The notes beneath the pieces are model-generated. The model did not search any database and was not told the origin of the DNA. It saw only the letters and a list, made by a program, of their open reading frames with translations. Both the position numbers and the translations under genes were made by a program. DNA of 64,000 nucleotides from Burkholderiales bacterium (GTDB lineage: Bacteria; Pseudomonadota; Gammaproteobacteria; Burkholderiales; Casimicrobiaceae), in the NCBI GenBank assembly GCA_025354165.1, contig JANXNI010000042.1, positions 1 to 64,000 on the forward strand. Direction: 5' to 3'. Every line of letters starts with the position of its first letter. Within the stretch, counting starts at the first letter, position 1. This document shows positions 9,103 to 17,397 of this stretch, in pieces.

Positions 9103-9783
9103 TTGAGCGACCTAGAATCGGCGCGCTCCAATTTGGAGCGCGCCAGTTTGTGGAACTTTGCGCTAGTTGTGAGAGAAGAAGAGCGGCTCTAGGGCCGCTT
9201 TTTGTGTGGTGCGTGGAGCCCCGACGTGCTAAATGGCGTAGGGTTCCACGTCGCCTAGTGACGTTGAGCCCAGTTGCGCGTCCACGGACGATTTGAGCTG
9301 CATGTTTGACAGAAGCGTCCGGCACGATTCGATAAAGAACTTCACAAAAGAACGGGCAATTGTCCTCAGCAAACAGGTTTTTAAACGCATTGCTTTGCTG
9401 ATCAAGGGCCCAGCGCGCATTTTTGGCTTTTTTTTGCTATTGACTTGGTATGGAAGTGCACGTTTGCTGGCCGGGTTTCAAAGCAGATTTTCTCGGCTCC
9501 GCTTCGTTCAACGGAATGGGCAATTGCCACTTCGTCGCAGACGCGGCGTGTGCAAGTAAGCCAGCTATGACGGCAAAATTACAACCTGAAGCGGCGTGAG
9601 CTAGAAATTCAAGCGGCATGCCTATTGCTGGCTCTGCTAACCTTCGATTTTGAACGCTTTTATTTAGTCATCGTGTTGTCGGATATCGTACAACTAGCGA
9701 TGCAAAATGAGGCATAATAAGTTCGTTAAATTATATTTGCGCTAAAGCTGCGTATCCGGCTCATTGGCGAAGAGGAAAGATTT
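9103..9783. other. Intergenic region before exbB
   Basis: Contains a hairpin GGCGCGCTCCAATTTGGAGCGCGCC (9120-9144) and a terminator (9182-9203). The remaining ~580 bp hold no convincing gene; an 88-codon plus-strand frame at 9293-9559 has one hydrophobic stretch but no ribosome binding site or recognisable family. The exbB promoter probably lies in the AT-rich part at 9660-9740. Confidence 0.55.
9182..9203 (+). terminator. Rho-independent terminator after the second receptor
   Basis: AGCGGC-TCTAGG-GCCGCT followed by TTTT, about 80 bp after the receptor stop codon; a stronger hairpin without a T-run precedes it at 9120-9144. Confidence 0.75.
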
Positions 9784-10683
9784 GTGTCTATGAAATCATT
9801 TGTTTGTTCCGCGCAACGTGCTCTCGCCGCTCTGGCAGCCGTTTCTCTTGTCTCGTCTGCGTTGCTGCTGCCAATCGCTGCAATTGCTCAAACTCCAGCG
9901 GCGGCTCCAGCGACGACCGCGACTCCGGCAGTCCCCGCGACCACAACTCCCCCCGCTGTCGTTGCCGACGCGCCAGCTTTTCAGCCAGGCAAGCCTGCGG
10001 TTGAAAAAGTCGAAAACCCCTACGGCATCAAGGCGCTGTGGAACGAAGGTGACATTGTCGCCAAGACGACACTGATCCTTATGATCATCATGTCGATCGG
10101 CACCTGGTACATCATGATTTCCAAGCTGTTGGAGCTTTCCAAAATCGGACGCCAGGCCAAGGCTGCGGAATCCACTTTCTGGAACGCACCGACTGTGGCT
10201 CAAGGCGTCGAAACGCTTAAAGAGCAAAGTCCGTATCGATTCATCTCTGAAGCGGCACTCGAGTCCACCAAAAAGCATGATGGGCTCCTCGCGCATATCA
10301 GCTTCAGCGATTGGGTGGCGCAGGGCATTCAACGCGCCACCGAGAGCGTCCAGAGCAACATGCAAAACGGATTGGCCTTCCTGGCCTCGGTGGCGTCTAC
10401 CGCGCCGTTCGTCGGTCTCTTTGGTACGGTCTGGGGAATTTACAACGCGCTCGTCAAAATCGGCGTCTCAGGCCAAGCCTCGATCGACAAGGTTGCTGGC
10501 CCCGTGGGCGAAGCGCTCATCATGACCGCGATCGGCTTGGCCGTTGCCGTCCCTGCGGTGCTGGGTTACAACTTTATCGTTCGCAAGAACAAAACCACTC
10601 TCGAGAAGATTCGCAATTTTGGCTCAGATCTGCACTCCGTGTTGATCGGCTCTGCTGCGGCTGCAGCGGGCGGCAAGCGCTAG
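9784..10683 (+). CDS. exbB: ExbB/TolQ/MotA-family proton channel
   Basis: 299 residues. A signal-like N-terminus (SVKSFVC-type start, hydrophobic to about residue 37) and an Ala/Pro/Thr-rich linker precede the conserved core: TM1 near 95-115 (TLILMIIMSIGTWYIMI), a cytoplasmic segment, and TM2/TM3 with NGLAFLASVASTAPFVGLFGTVWGI and AGPVGEALIMTAIGLAVAVPAV. It forms the inner-membrane proton channel with ExbD and drives TonB. The start is probably GTG 9784, seven bases after AGAGGA; ATG 9790 in the same frame is the alternative. It heads exbB-exbD-exbD-tonB. The N-terminal extension is known from ExbB proteins of several proteobacteria. Confidence 0.95.
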   Translation: MSMKSFVCSAQRALAALAAVSLVSSALLLPIAAIAQTPAAAPATTATPAVPATTTPPAVVADAPAFQPGKPAVEKVENPYGIKALWNEGDIVAKTTLILMIIMSIGTWYIMISKLLELSKIGRQAKAAESTFWNAPTVAQGVETLKEQSPYRFISEAALESTKKHDGLLAHISFSDWVAQGIQRATESVQSNMQNGLAFLASVASTAPFVGLFGTVWGIYNALVKIGVSGQASIDKVAGPVGEALIMTAIGLAVAVPAVLGYNFIVRKNKTTLEKIRNFGSDLHSVLIGSAAAAAGGKR

Positions 10684-10716
10684 TCTGGCACCACCCAAGC
10701 GATCGGAGCCTGAATC

Positions 10717-11142
10717 ATGGGCATGAACGTAGGTAGTAGCGGCGACGAAGACCAGATCAATTCAAGCATCAACACCACGCCGCTAGTCGACGTGATGCTG
10801 GTACTTTTGATCATCTTCCTGATCACCATTCCGGTGGTCACGACATCGATCAAACTGAACCTTCCAAAAGAAGAAGTGCAGATTCGTGAATCGAAACCAG
10901 AAAATATCGTGATTTCGGTTAACGCCGATAGCAAGATGTTCATGTATGACACCCCGATCCGGGACATTCGTGATTTAACTGATCGCCTAAAAAAGGTTGC
11001 CAAAATGGATCCTCAGCCTGAGGTTCACATCCGGGGCGATTTGACGGCCACTTATGACGGTGTTGGTCGTGTCATCTTTGCCTGCCGCTCGGCGGGCATC
11101 TCAAAGATCGCGTTCTTGACAGAACCGCCAGCGCGGGAATAA
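10717..11142 (+). CDS. exbD: ExbD/TolR-family biopolymer transport protein
   Basis: 141 residues with a short cytoplasmic N-terminus, one transmembrane helix (residues about 24-46) containing the conserved Asp in NTTPLVDVMLVLLIIF, and a periplasmic C-terminal domain. That Asp is the proton-translocating residue in the family. The ribosome binding site GGAGC precedes ATG at a normal distance. It lies 33 bp after exbB, as expected for one operon. The start sequence (ATGGGCATGAACGTAGG) is nearly repeated in the next gene, which shows tandem duplication. Confidence 0.95.
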   Translation: MGMNVGSSGDEDQINSSINTTPLVDVMLVLLIIFLITIPVVTTSIKLNLPKEEVQIRESKPENIVISVNADSKMFMYDTPIRDIRDLTDRLKKVAKMDPQPEVHIRGDLTATYDGVGRVIFACRSAGISKIAFLTEPPARE

Positions 11143-11144
11143 CC

Positions 11145-11249
11145 ATGAAAGCAATCAAACTCATGGTCATCACCGTTACGCAACAAACCAGTCTGCGCGC
11201 GAACGCTCAAAATAGCGGCCACACGCAAAGGAGCCTGTCATGGGCATGA
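11145..11249 (+). CDS. Possible 34-codon ORF between the two exbD genes
   Basis: ATG 11145 is preceded by GGGA at a suitable distance and reads MKAIKLMVITVTQQTSLRA, ending in a TGA that overlaps the start of the following exbD. It has no recognised family. It could couple translation of the second exbD or be chance. Very tentative. Confidence 0.2.
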   Translation: MKAIKLMVITVTQQTSLRANAQNSGHTQRSLSWA

Positions 11250-11662
11250 ACGTAGGCAATAACAGCGGCGAAGGTGACGTCCTCGTCGACATGAACACTA
11301 CGCCGCTCATCGACGTGATGCTGGTGCTGTTGATCATGTTCATCATCACCATTCCGATTCAGTTGCATTCGGTGAATATGAATATGCCACCCGCTTCGAA
11401 TGTGAAGCCACCGGTCGAGCCCGAGATCGTCAAGATCGATATCAATGAGGCCAGCCAAATCTTCTGGAATGGCGCAATGGTCGCGGATAGGAACGAACTC
11501 CAAGCGAAGATGGCAGCGGCTGCCGCCCTGCCCACTCAGCCGGAGATTCACCTACGACCGAACAAGCTCGCCAGGTATGAGATCGTGGCCTACGTCATGG
11601 CGGCGTCGCAGCGCGCCGGACTGGTCAAGATGGGCATACTTGGTCATGAGCAATTCCTTTAA
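11240..11662 (+). CDS. exbD: Second ExbD/TolR-family protein
   Basis: 140 residues; same design as the preceding ExbD: short N-terminus, transmembrane helix with MNTTPLIDVMLVLLIMFI carrying the conserved Asp, periplasmic domain. Strong AAGGAG ribosome binding site. The two ExbD proteins differ in their periplasmic halves, so they are not redundant copies by sequence. Tandem exbD genes next to one exbB and tonB are known from TonB systems in Xanthomonas and relatives, where the second ExbD can be specialised; a specialised role here is inference. Confidence 0.94.
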   Translation: MGMNVGNNSGEGDVLVDMNTTPLIDVMLVLLIMFIITIPIQLHSVNMNMPPASNVKPPVEPEIVKIDINEASQIFWNGAMVADRNELQAKMAAAAALPTQPEIHLRPNKLARYEIVAYVMAASQRAGLVKMGILGHEQFL

Positions 11663-11707
11663 GCGCGTGCTGTAAGCACCAGACGATCAAGAAAGCGCTT
11701 ATATCGC

Positions 11708-12409
11708 ATGGATTACTCATACAAACCGAAACAATCGAACAGGCGCATGGTGGCTGTGGCCGCCGTGGTTGCTTTGCACATATTTATCGTTTACGCGCTG
11801 GTCACGGGACTCGCGCGCAAAGCGGTGGATGTCATCAAGAAGCCGCTGGAAGCGAAGATTGTGGAGGAGGTCAAACTTCCGCCACCGCCACCGCCACCGC
11901 CACCGCCACCACCGCCGCCAAAGACGCCTAATCTGCCGCCACCACCGCCTGCTGCTCCGCCGCCACCTTATGTGCCGCCGGTTGAAGTTGTCGTTGCTGC
12001 GCCAGTTGCGCCGTCAATCACGACCACCTCTGAGCCCCCCAAAACCGAGTACAAGATCGCGCCGCCAGTGCCACCCGCGCCACCCGCGCCTGTTGCACCG
12101 CCAGCGCCACCTAGACCTGCGGTAACGCGGATTGGCATCGGTTCATTGCCGCAGTCTTGTCGTCCTGACTCGCCTCCTGCGCGTGAGATGAACAAGGCCG
12201 GTGTGGATCGAATTGAGGGTACTATCCTCGCTACTGTGAATGCGGACGGTACGTTCAGCAACGTGCGTGCGGGGAACATCACGCCCGGGAGCATGCGTAA
12301 TGCAGTGCAACGGACATTCGCCAACGCACTGACGGACCCATCCTGCAAGACTAAGGGCGACGGCGACAAGTACGACGTTGAGATCCCGTTCCTGATGAAG
12401 CTGGACTAA
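11708..12409 (+). CDS. tonB: TonB energy transducer
   Basis: 233 residues: a cytoplasmic start (MDYSYKPKQSNRR), one transmembrane anchor (about residues 14-34, VAVAAVVALHIFIVYALV), a long proline-rich periplasmic linker (about 55-140) and a C-terminal domain (about 145-233) with two cysteines, related to the TonB C-terminal fold (GTILATVNADGTFSNVRAG). It contacts the TonB boxes of outer-membrane receptors. It is the last gene of exbB-exbD-exbD-tonB and a hairpin follows. The linker includes 14 consecutive prolines from a CCG/CCA repeat. Confidence 0.93.
   Translation: MDYSYKPKQSNRRMVAVAAVVALHIFIVYALVTGLARKAVDVIKKPLEAKIVEEVKLPPPPPPPPPPPPPPKTPNLPPPPPAAPPPPYVPPVEVVVAAPVAPSITTTSEPPKTEYKIAPPVPPAPPAPVAPPAPPRPAVTRIGIGSLPQSCRPDSPPAREMNKAGVDRIEGTILATVNADGTFSNVRAGNITPGSMRNAVQRTFANALTDPSCKTKGDGDKYDVEIPFLMKLD
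11879..11920 (+). repeat. CCGCCA-type microsatellite coding 14 prolines in tonB
   Basis: Fourteen proline codons, first ten a strict alternation of CCG and CCA. A hexanucleotide repeat of this kind may expand or contract in frame by two codons per unit, changing linker length without breaking the gene. Translation of such a run normally depends on EF-P. Confidence 0.9.
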
Positions 12410-12429
12410 ACGGCTGGGTCTGATGTCAT

Positions 12430-12458
12430 GCTGCGTGTCGGTTCAACCGACACGCAGC
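12430..12458 (+). terminator. Hairpin after the tonB operon
   Basis: A perfect 14-bp inverted repeat (GCTGCGTGTCGGTT/AACCGACACGCAGC) around one base, 20 bp after the tonB stop codon. No T-run follows, so it may stabilise the 3' end or act with Rho rather than terminate by itself. Confidence 0.6.
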
Positions 12459-12515
12459 CAGTATCAGTAAAGCATGGGTAGTTCATAATGCGATTTGATT
12501 TCAGCCAATGCGGTT

Positions 12516-13316
12516 ATGAGAAAAAATACGCTTAAAGAAAAAATGTTGCGCGGCGAATGCACCACCAACGGTTGGTGCGCGTTTGGTTCGTCTTATTCTG
12601 CAGAATTGCTCGGTCACGCAGGCTTTGACAGTGTGACGGTCGATATGCAACATGGCATGTTTGACTTCGCCCATGCAGTGCCGATGTTGCAAGCGCTCTC
12701 GGCGACTCCCGCAGTCCCCATTGTGCGAGCCCCCTGGAACGACACTGCCGTCATCATGCATCTGCTTGATGCTGGCGCGTTTGGCGTCATATGTCCGATG
12801 ATTAATAACCGGGCAGAAGCGGAGCGATTGGTAGCCGCGTGTCGCTACGCGCCCGTTGGCATGCGCAGTTTCGGACCGGCGCGTGGCCTGCTTTATGGCG
12901 GTGCAGATTATTTTGATCACGCCAATGACGAGATCGTCGTTTTGGCGATGATCGAAACTCTGGACGGAATCAAGAATCTTGACGATATCCTTGCCACGCC
13001 GGGCCTTGACGGCATCTACATCGGGCCGGCCGATTTGGCGCTCGTATTAGGCGCTCGTCCCGGTACCGACCTGACCGATCAGCGTTGTATCGACGCCATA
13101 GCCCATATTCTTGCCCGTGCAAAAGCGCATAAAAAATTTGCAGGGATCTTTTGCGCTGGCGGCCAGGTCGGTGCGATTCGCCGCAGCCAAGGTTTCCACA
13201 TGGTCACACTGACCCATGAGGGCGTCTATGTTGCGCAGGCTGCAAAGTCGCACATTGCCGCTTCGCTCATGGAATCTTCTGCGGGTGACATCCCGAAGCC
13301 ATCGACCGGCTACTAG
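12516..13316 (+). CDS. HpcH/HpaI-family aldolase
   Basis: About 266 residues. Family signatures include VTVDMQHGMFDF (catalytic His region), PIVRAPWNDTAVIMHLLDAGAFGVICPMI, GMRSFGPARG and GIYIGPADLAL near residue 180. These metal-dependent class II aldolases cleave 4-hydroxy-2-oxo acids such as 4-hydroxy-2-oxoheptanedioate to pyruvate and an aldehyde. The start is uncertain: ATG 12516 gives MRKNTLKEKMLRGE, the usual family start, whereas TTG 12495 adds seven residues; neither has a good ribosome binding site. It is followed 27 bp later by the lipocalin. No other aromatic degradation genes are nearby, so the substrate is unclear. Confidence 0.9.
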   Translation: MRKNTLKEKMLRGECTTNGWCAFGSSYSAELLGHAGFDSVTVDMQHGMFDFAHAVPMLQALSATPAVPIVRAPWNDTAVIMHLLDAGAFGVICPMINNRAEAERLVAACRYAPVGMRSFGPARGLLYGGADYFDHANDEIVVLAMIETLDGIKNLDDILATPGLDGIYIGPADLALVLGARPGTDLTDQRCIDAIAHILARAKAHKKFAGIFCAGGQVGAIRRSQGFHMVTLTHEGVYVAQAAKSHIAASLMESSAGDIPKPSTGY

Positions 13317-13342
13317 GCGATGCGCAAGTTACGCTGCCAATC

Positions 13343-13969
13343 GTGCAAGTGAAGCGCAGTGCGTTAGTTAAAGCTCGCGCTTTGCGTCCGACGGATGCGA
13401 TTCTGGCGGCGGCTCTACTCCTGTCCTCAGTATGGACGAACGCGGCGCACGCCTTGGACGTTAAACCCGTCGAATCATTTGATGTCAGTAGATACCTGGG
13501 TACCTGGCACGAGATTGCTTCGATTCCGCAATTCTTTCAACGCAAGTGCGTGCGTGACACAAAGGCAAGTTACAGCACGGCCGCCGACTCCCTGATCCGC
13601 GTCGATAATGTCTGCACACGCGAAGACGGTACGCGTGAGCGCGCAAGTGGGCGAGCTCGTGCGGGTGACCCGAATATCGCGGCAAAGCTTGAGGTAACGT
13701 TTCTTGAGCTGTTCGGCGAATACCGGTTCTGGGTTGCGGCTGATTACTGGGTCGTTGCGCTGGATCCCAATTACAGGTGGGCGGTCGTTGGACATCCGTC
13801 CCGCCGCTATGGCTGGATTTTGTCAAGGGAGCCGCTGCTGCCAACGGTCGCCGTCGCCGAAATCATCGGACGCTTGAAATCGCAGGGCTACGATGCCTGT
13901 GAGTTTATGGTGACGCCACAAACTGGCGGTCTGTCGCTTCGACGCCCACTCTGCAACACTTTGCCTTGA
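13343..13969 (+). CDS. Lipocalin-family protein (Blc-like)
   Basis: 208 residues. The N-terminal part has a signal peptide or anchor (AILAAALLLSSVWTNAAHA), followed by the lipocalin first motif GXW in DVSRYLGTWHEIASIPQFF (about residues 46-64) and the later motifs YWVVALDPNYRWAVVGHPSRRYGWILSREP. Bacterial lipocalins of this type bind fatty acids or lysophospholipids at the outer membrane. There is no clear lipobox, unlike E. coli Blc, so it may be periplasmic. The start is GTG 13343 or GTG 13349. Two Cys (CVRDTK and VCTRED) are at positions where related lipocalins form disulfides. Confidence 0.88.
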   Translation: MQVKRSALVKARALRPTDAILAAALLLSSVWTNAAHALDVKPVESFDVSRYLGTWHEIASIPQFFQRKCVRDTKASYSTAADSLIRVDNVCTREDGTRERASGRARAGDPNIAAKLEVTFLELFGEYRFWVAADYWVVALDPNYRWAVVGHPSRRYGWILSREPLLPTVAVAEIIGRLKSQGYDACEFMVTPQTGGLSLRRPLCNTLP

Positions 13970-14018
13970 TCGGCGTAAGCGCGACGGGGCGACGCGCGGT
14001 CAAAAACAACAAGCGCCG

Positions 14019-16133
14019 TTAAGACCTATCGCCCGGCGGTCGATTGCGCAGGAATGATTCGAGTTCTCCAACTTTGGCGGGCTCCAGCATCTCTAACGAG
14101 AGATCCCATTTTGGGGTGCCATCGTCGTCATTGGCCCCACGCGACTCCCAGTCAATCGATGCGAATGCGGGTTCCTCCCCCTCGAGCTCTTCGTGCACCT
14201 GCAACAGCAGCAGTATGTCGCGATAAGCGGCCAGACTAAAGCCAAGGCGTGAACCGCCCCGATTGTCATAGAGCAGCTCTTCCAGGAACTTGGGCGCGTC
14301 AGGCGTACCCCAATCGCGTTGCAAAATGGCGACCAGATGCGGGAAAGCTTCCAGTCCGTCGTCTAGCGCAAGTTCATGACCGTAATTGTCCCAGTCTGGC
14401 ATGCGACCGTTGAAATGCGTCCGGAATTTGGGAGCCAATTCGTCGTAGCCTGCACGATTATTGGTGCGCCGATAGAGATCGAAGATCATTAGCCATGCAG
14501 CTGGCGAGTCGCGTTCAGACGTCTGCGATTCAATGTGGTCGCGCAAAATGTCAATGGCCTGATCGCTGCGACCGAGATCGACGTAAACCTGCGCCTCGTC
14601 AGTCACTTGCGAGAGCTCCGAGACGTCGACGTGCCGAGTCGTGTCGCGAAGCTGAAACAGCGGGTTGTTCAGGCGATCCGATGCTTCTCGCTCGGCACTG
14701 ACGGTGGACGGAACGCGTAACAGCGGATTGACCGCAACGGCTGCCGACGGCGTCGACTGCGGCCGGGATGGCGTTTGTATCGGTGAAGCAAGCGCAGTAA
14801 CAGGCAGTGCGCTGGCGGCCGGGGTCTCGCTAATGCTGGTCGACGCAGTTGACAATGGATACGCAGGTCGAGTGGTCTCGAAAACGTCGTGATCAATCGG
14901 ACTTGCCAGATTCTCTTTCGTGGCAGCTGTCGAGAACGCCTGTGCCTTGCTTTGTGAGCTTCTTTGACGCCACAGGAACCCCAGCATCCCAAGTACCAAA
15001 AGCGCGCCCGGAATCCACAACCATTCACGCCAGTTCCCAACGGCCGCAGGCGCGAAAGTTGCATCGCCAGCTTTGACCATTGCCACTGAACCCGCAGTCG
15101 CGCCAGTACCCACCACAGCGGTGTCTGACTTGGCGGTCAGCCCGGCAGCGCTTAGCTGAGACTGTAACTCTGCCAGTCGGCGTTTTGCTACCACCAGATC
15201 GGCCTCAAGCCTCGGCGATAGATCTTCTTCAATGGGTGTGCTGAGCAAACGCGCGCGACGTTCGGCTGCAATGGCAGCCTGCAATTCATCGGTAACTCTA
15301 GCTGCACCCTGCGGCGAAAGCTCAAACGAGGGTAAATCGCTGGCTATTTTTAATCGTGGTACAGCCAGTGCCGCGAGCGAGGCGTCGGCGACTACTGCGC
15401 CGCCAGTGCCTGATCCGTCTTGCACACGAAGCTGATCCGGTTGCGTGTTTGCAGGCTTTGGGTCGATGCGCAGGGATTTATCGACGTTGGCAGACGATTT
15501 CGGGGAGCTGCGTTGTCGGTCTGACGACGAAGCACGGACATTCGCTCGTGCGGCTGCCGCTTTAGCGCGGGCGCGCTCCCGGCGCTCAGCCCGATCAGCA
15601 GCGCTAACCACTACCTTAGCGGCCGATGATGGCGGCGCAACAGCTTCATTCACGGTCACGCTGATGCCCGACGACACGGGCGGCGAAAACACTGGCGCGG
15701 CACGCACAGTTTCGGCTGCCTGAAGCGGCGGCGGATCAAGCAGTACTGTGTAGTCGCGGCGAATAGGATTGTCACAACCCGCCTCAATACTTACACGTAC
15801 GGCCGGGTCGTCCACCGAGCGATTACTGCGAACGATCAGGAGCGGAGGATTAGAAGTCGTTTGTAGCTCGACGCGAGCCTGCGTGATGACCGTGAGGCCA
15901 TCGCTGCGTAACGGATTAACCACCCGGTAGCAGCGCGCGTCAAGCGAATCACCGGTGGCACCAAGCAATGGAATGGCCAACCGCAACGGCTGGCCCAGAT
16001 ACGAAGACACCTGTTCACCGCCAAACGACAATGCATCAGCGACGGGTGAATAAGTTGTGACGCCAGATGCGACCAGACACGACGCGGCCACACCTAAAGC
16101 CAGGCGAGACTTGGCAGGTAATCGACGCGTCAA
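14019..16133 (-). CDS. FimV-like membrane protein
   Basis: About 704 residues. It has a hydrophobic signal segment (LALGVAASCLVASGV), a FimV N-terminal-like domain (about 35-140: LSFGGEQVSSYLGQPLRLAIPL, typical of the start of FimV/HP0495-like proteins), a long low-complexity Ala/Ser-rich region with a coiled-coil-like stretch (DLVVAKRRLAELQSQLSAAG), one transmembrane helix (WLWIPGALLVLGMLGFLW, near 370-387) and a C-terminal TPR-like region (VYVDLGRSDQAIDILRDHIE). FimV organises type IV pili and polarity in Pseudomonas; here no pilus genes are near and no LysM domain is visible, so function is only suggested. I choose TTG 16133 because GGGGAG lies six bases upstream; the longer frame to 16226 lacks this. 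Confidence 0.7.
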   Translation of the reverse strand: MTRRLPAKSRLALGVAASCLVASGVTTYSPVADALSFGGEQVSSYLGQPLRLAIPLLGATGDSLDARCYRVVNPLRSDGLTVITQARVELQTTSNPPLLIVRSNRSVDDPAVRVSIEAGCDNPIRRDYTVLLDPPPLQAAETVRAAPVFSPPVSSGISVTVNEAVAPPSSAAKVVVSAADRAERRERARAKAAAARANVRASSSDRQRSSPKSSANVDKSLRIDPKPANTQPDQLRVQDGSGTGGAVVADASLAALAVPRLKIASDLPSFELSPQGAARVTDELQAAIAAERRARLLSTPIEEDLSPRLEADLVVAKRRLAELQSQLSAAGLTAKSDTAVVGTGATAGSVAMVKAGDATFAPAAVGNWREWLWIPGALLVLGMLGFLWRQRSSQSKAQAFSTAATKENLASPIDHDVFETTRPAYPLSTASTSISETPAASALPVTALASPIQTPSRPQSTPSAAVAVNPLLRVPSTVSAEREASDRLNNPLFQLRDTTRHVDVSELSQVTDEAQVYVDLGRSDQAIDILRDHIESQTSERDSPAAWLMIFDLYRRTNNRAGYDELAPKFRTHFNGRMPDWDNYGHELALDDGLEAFPHLVAILQRDWGTPDAPKFLEELLYDNRGGSRLGFSLAAYRDILLLLQVHEELEGEEPAFASIDWESRGANDDDGTPKWDLSLEMLEPAKVGELESFLRNRPPGDRS

Positions 16134-16246
16134 TCCGAGCTCCCCATGGAACAGAACACATGCCTCCGTTGTTATTGGGAAGAGTGTAACGAAGAAACCC
16201 TGTTCGAGCCATGCCAGAACACGCATGCTCAGTGCACCGATAGCGG

Positions 16247-16894
16247 CTAATCGATTGACGCAACATTAAAGAACTCACGCTCGCCCCGCATGTCAGCAAT
16301 ACGCGCTATCAAAAGCTCAACGTCCGATGGTGAGCCAACAAAATTGAGGCCTTCGGTATTCACGAACAGGACGGGCGCAGCGTCGTAGTTGTGGAAGAAA
16401 CGGGCGTAGGCGTCCGCGAGTCGTGCCAGATAGCTTGGGCGCATCTTCTGTTCGAAACGAATACCGCGATGGGCCACCCTTTGCACCAGCACGTCAGTTG
16501 GAGCTTGCAACGCGATCACCAGATCGGGCCTCGGTGAATGGGGTTGCAGGTGCGAATAAAGCTTGTGATAGAGCGTCAGCTCGTCGGAAGAGAGGGTTAG
16601 CGCAGCAAAGAGTGGATCTTTTTCCAGAAGAAAATCTGCGACAACGCCGCGCGAAAACAGGCTGATCTGAGACAAAGCTTTAACCTGATCGGCGCGCTGA
16701 AACAGGAAATTTAGCTGCGTGGCCAAAGCAAATCGCTCCGGCTCGGCATAAAAGCGCTCCAGAAACGGATTGTCCGCAGGCGCCTCGAGCAGCAAATCGC
16801 GACCCAGTTTCAGAGCGAGCTTGCGCGCAAGGCTCGTCTTGCCAACGCCAATAGCGCCTTCCACAACGATGTATCGAAGATCGTTCAGTTCCAT
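16247..16894 (-). CDS. Deoxynucleoside kinase family protein
   Basis: 215 residues. The P-loop VEGAIGVGKTSLARKLA is at residues 11-27, followed by ANPFLERFYAEP-type sequence (DNPFLERFYAEPERFALATQ) and the RDL-like motif region LVQRVAHRGIRFEQKM. These match the deoxyadenosine/deoxyguanosine kinase family, which phosphorylates deoxynucleosides in salvage. The gene overlaps the end of folK by 10 bp, so the two are translationally coupled. In Burkholderiales a kinase of this type often sits between folK and panB; panB is not present here. Confidence 0.9.
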   Translation of the reverse strand: MELNDLRYIVVEGAIGVGKTSLARKLALKLGRDLLLEAPADNPFLERFYAEPERFALATQLNFLFQRADQVKALSQISLFSRGVVADFLLEKDPLFAALTLSSDELTLYHKLYSHLQPHSPRPDLVIALQAPTDVLVQRVAHRGIRFEQKMRPSYLARLADAYARFFHNYDAAPVLFVNTEGLNFVGSPSDVELLIARIADMRGEREFFNVASID

Positions 16895-17397
16895 AGCGTA
16901 TTGTGGCTGAGTTTTTGGATGCCGGTGGGATCAATCCGTCGCAAGCAATCGCGCGCACTACCGCGTCCCGGAATCACGATGAAGGGTGCAATTTCAATGA
17001 GCGGAATCAGCACAAAATCACGCTGATGCATTCGCGGATGTGGCAGGTCGAGATCGGTTGTTTCGATTGCAGTGCCGCCGTAGAGCAGCAGATCAATATC
17101 GAGCGAGCGGGGCCCATTCCGCGTACCGTCGCGAACGCGTCCGTGAGCGGTCTCGATGCCGGAAGTTGCAAGCCACAAATCGTGAGCGGACAACGTGGTT
17201 CTAACGGCAATCACTGCATTTACGTAGTCAGGTTGGGGTTCGTCACTCCCCCATGCGGGGCTTTGGTAGAGGGACGATGTCCCGATGATTTCAACACCAG
17301 GTATCGCGCGGATTGCAGTTCGCGCCGTCATCAGTTGCTCGGCTGGATTGTCGAGATTGCTACCCAGTGCGAGATACGCGACGACTGACTTCGTCAC
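16885..17397 (-). CDS. folK: 2-amino-4-hydroxy-6-hydroxymethyldihydropteridine pyrophosphokinase
   Basis: 170 residues. Signatures: AYLALGSNLDNP at the N-terminus, SSLYQSPAWG, DYVNAVIAV and the diagnostic NGPRSLDIDLLLYGG near residue 96, then LPHPRMHQRDFVLIPL. It transfers pyrophosphate from ATP to the pterin in folate biosynthesis. It overlaps the pcnB stop by 4 bp (ATGA) and the kinase start by 10 bp, so pcnB-folK-kinase form a tightly packed operon. Confidence 0.97.
   Translation of the reverse strand: MTKSVVAYLALGSNLDNPAEQLMTARTAIRAIPGVEIIGTSSLYQSPAWGSDEPQPDYVNAVIAVRTTLSAHDLWLATSGIETAHGRVRDGTRNGPRSLDIDLLLYGGTAIETTDLDLPHPRMHQRDFVLIPLIEIAPFIVIPGRGSARDCLRRIDPTGIQKLSHNTLWN

Noticed and set aside
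9293-9559. 88-codon plus-strand frame with one hydrophobic stretch
   Set aside because: No start signal and basic low-complexity C-terminus; probably non-coding.
9635-9750. Possible seventh 116-bp element ending in AAAGCTG
   Set aside because: The start and the core do not match when the 116-bp length is applied.
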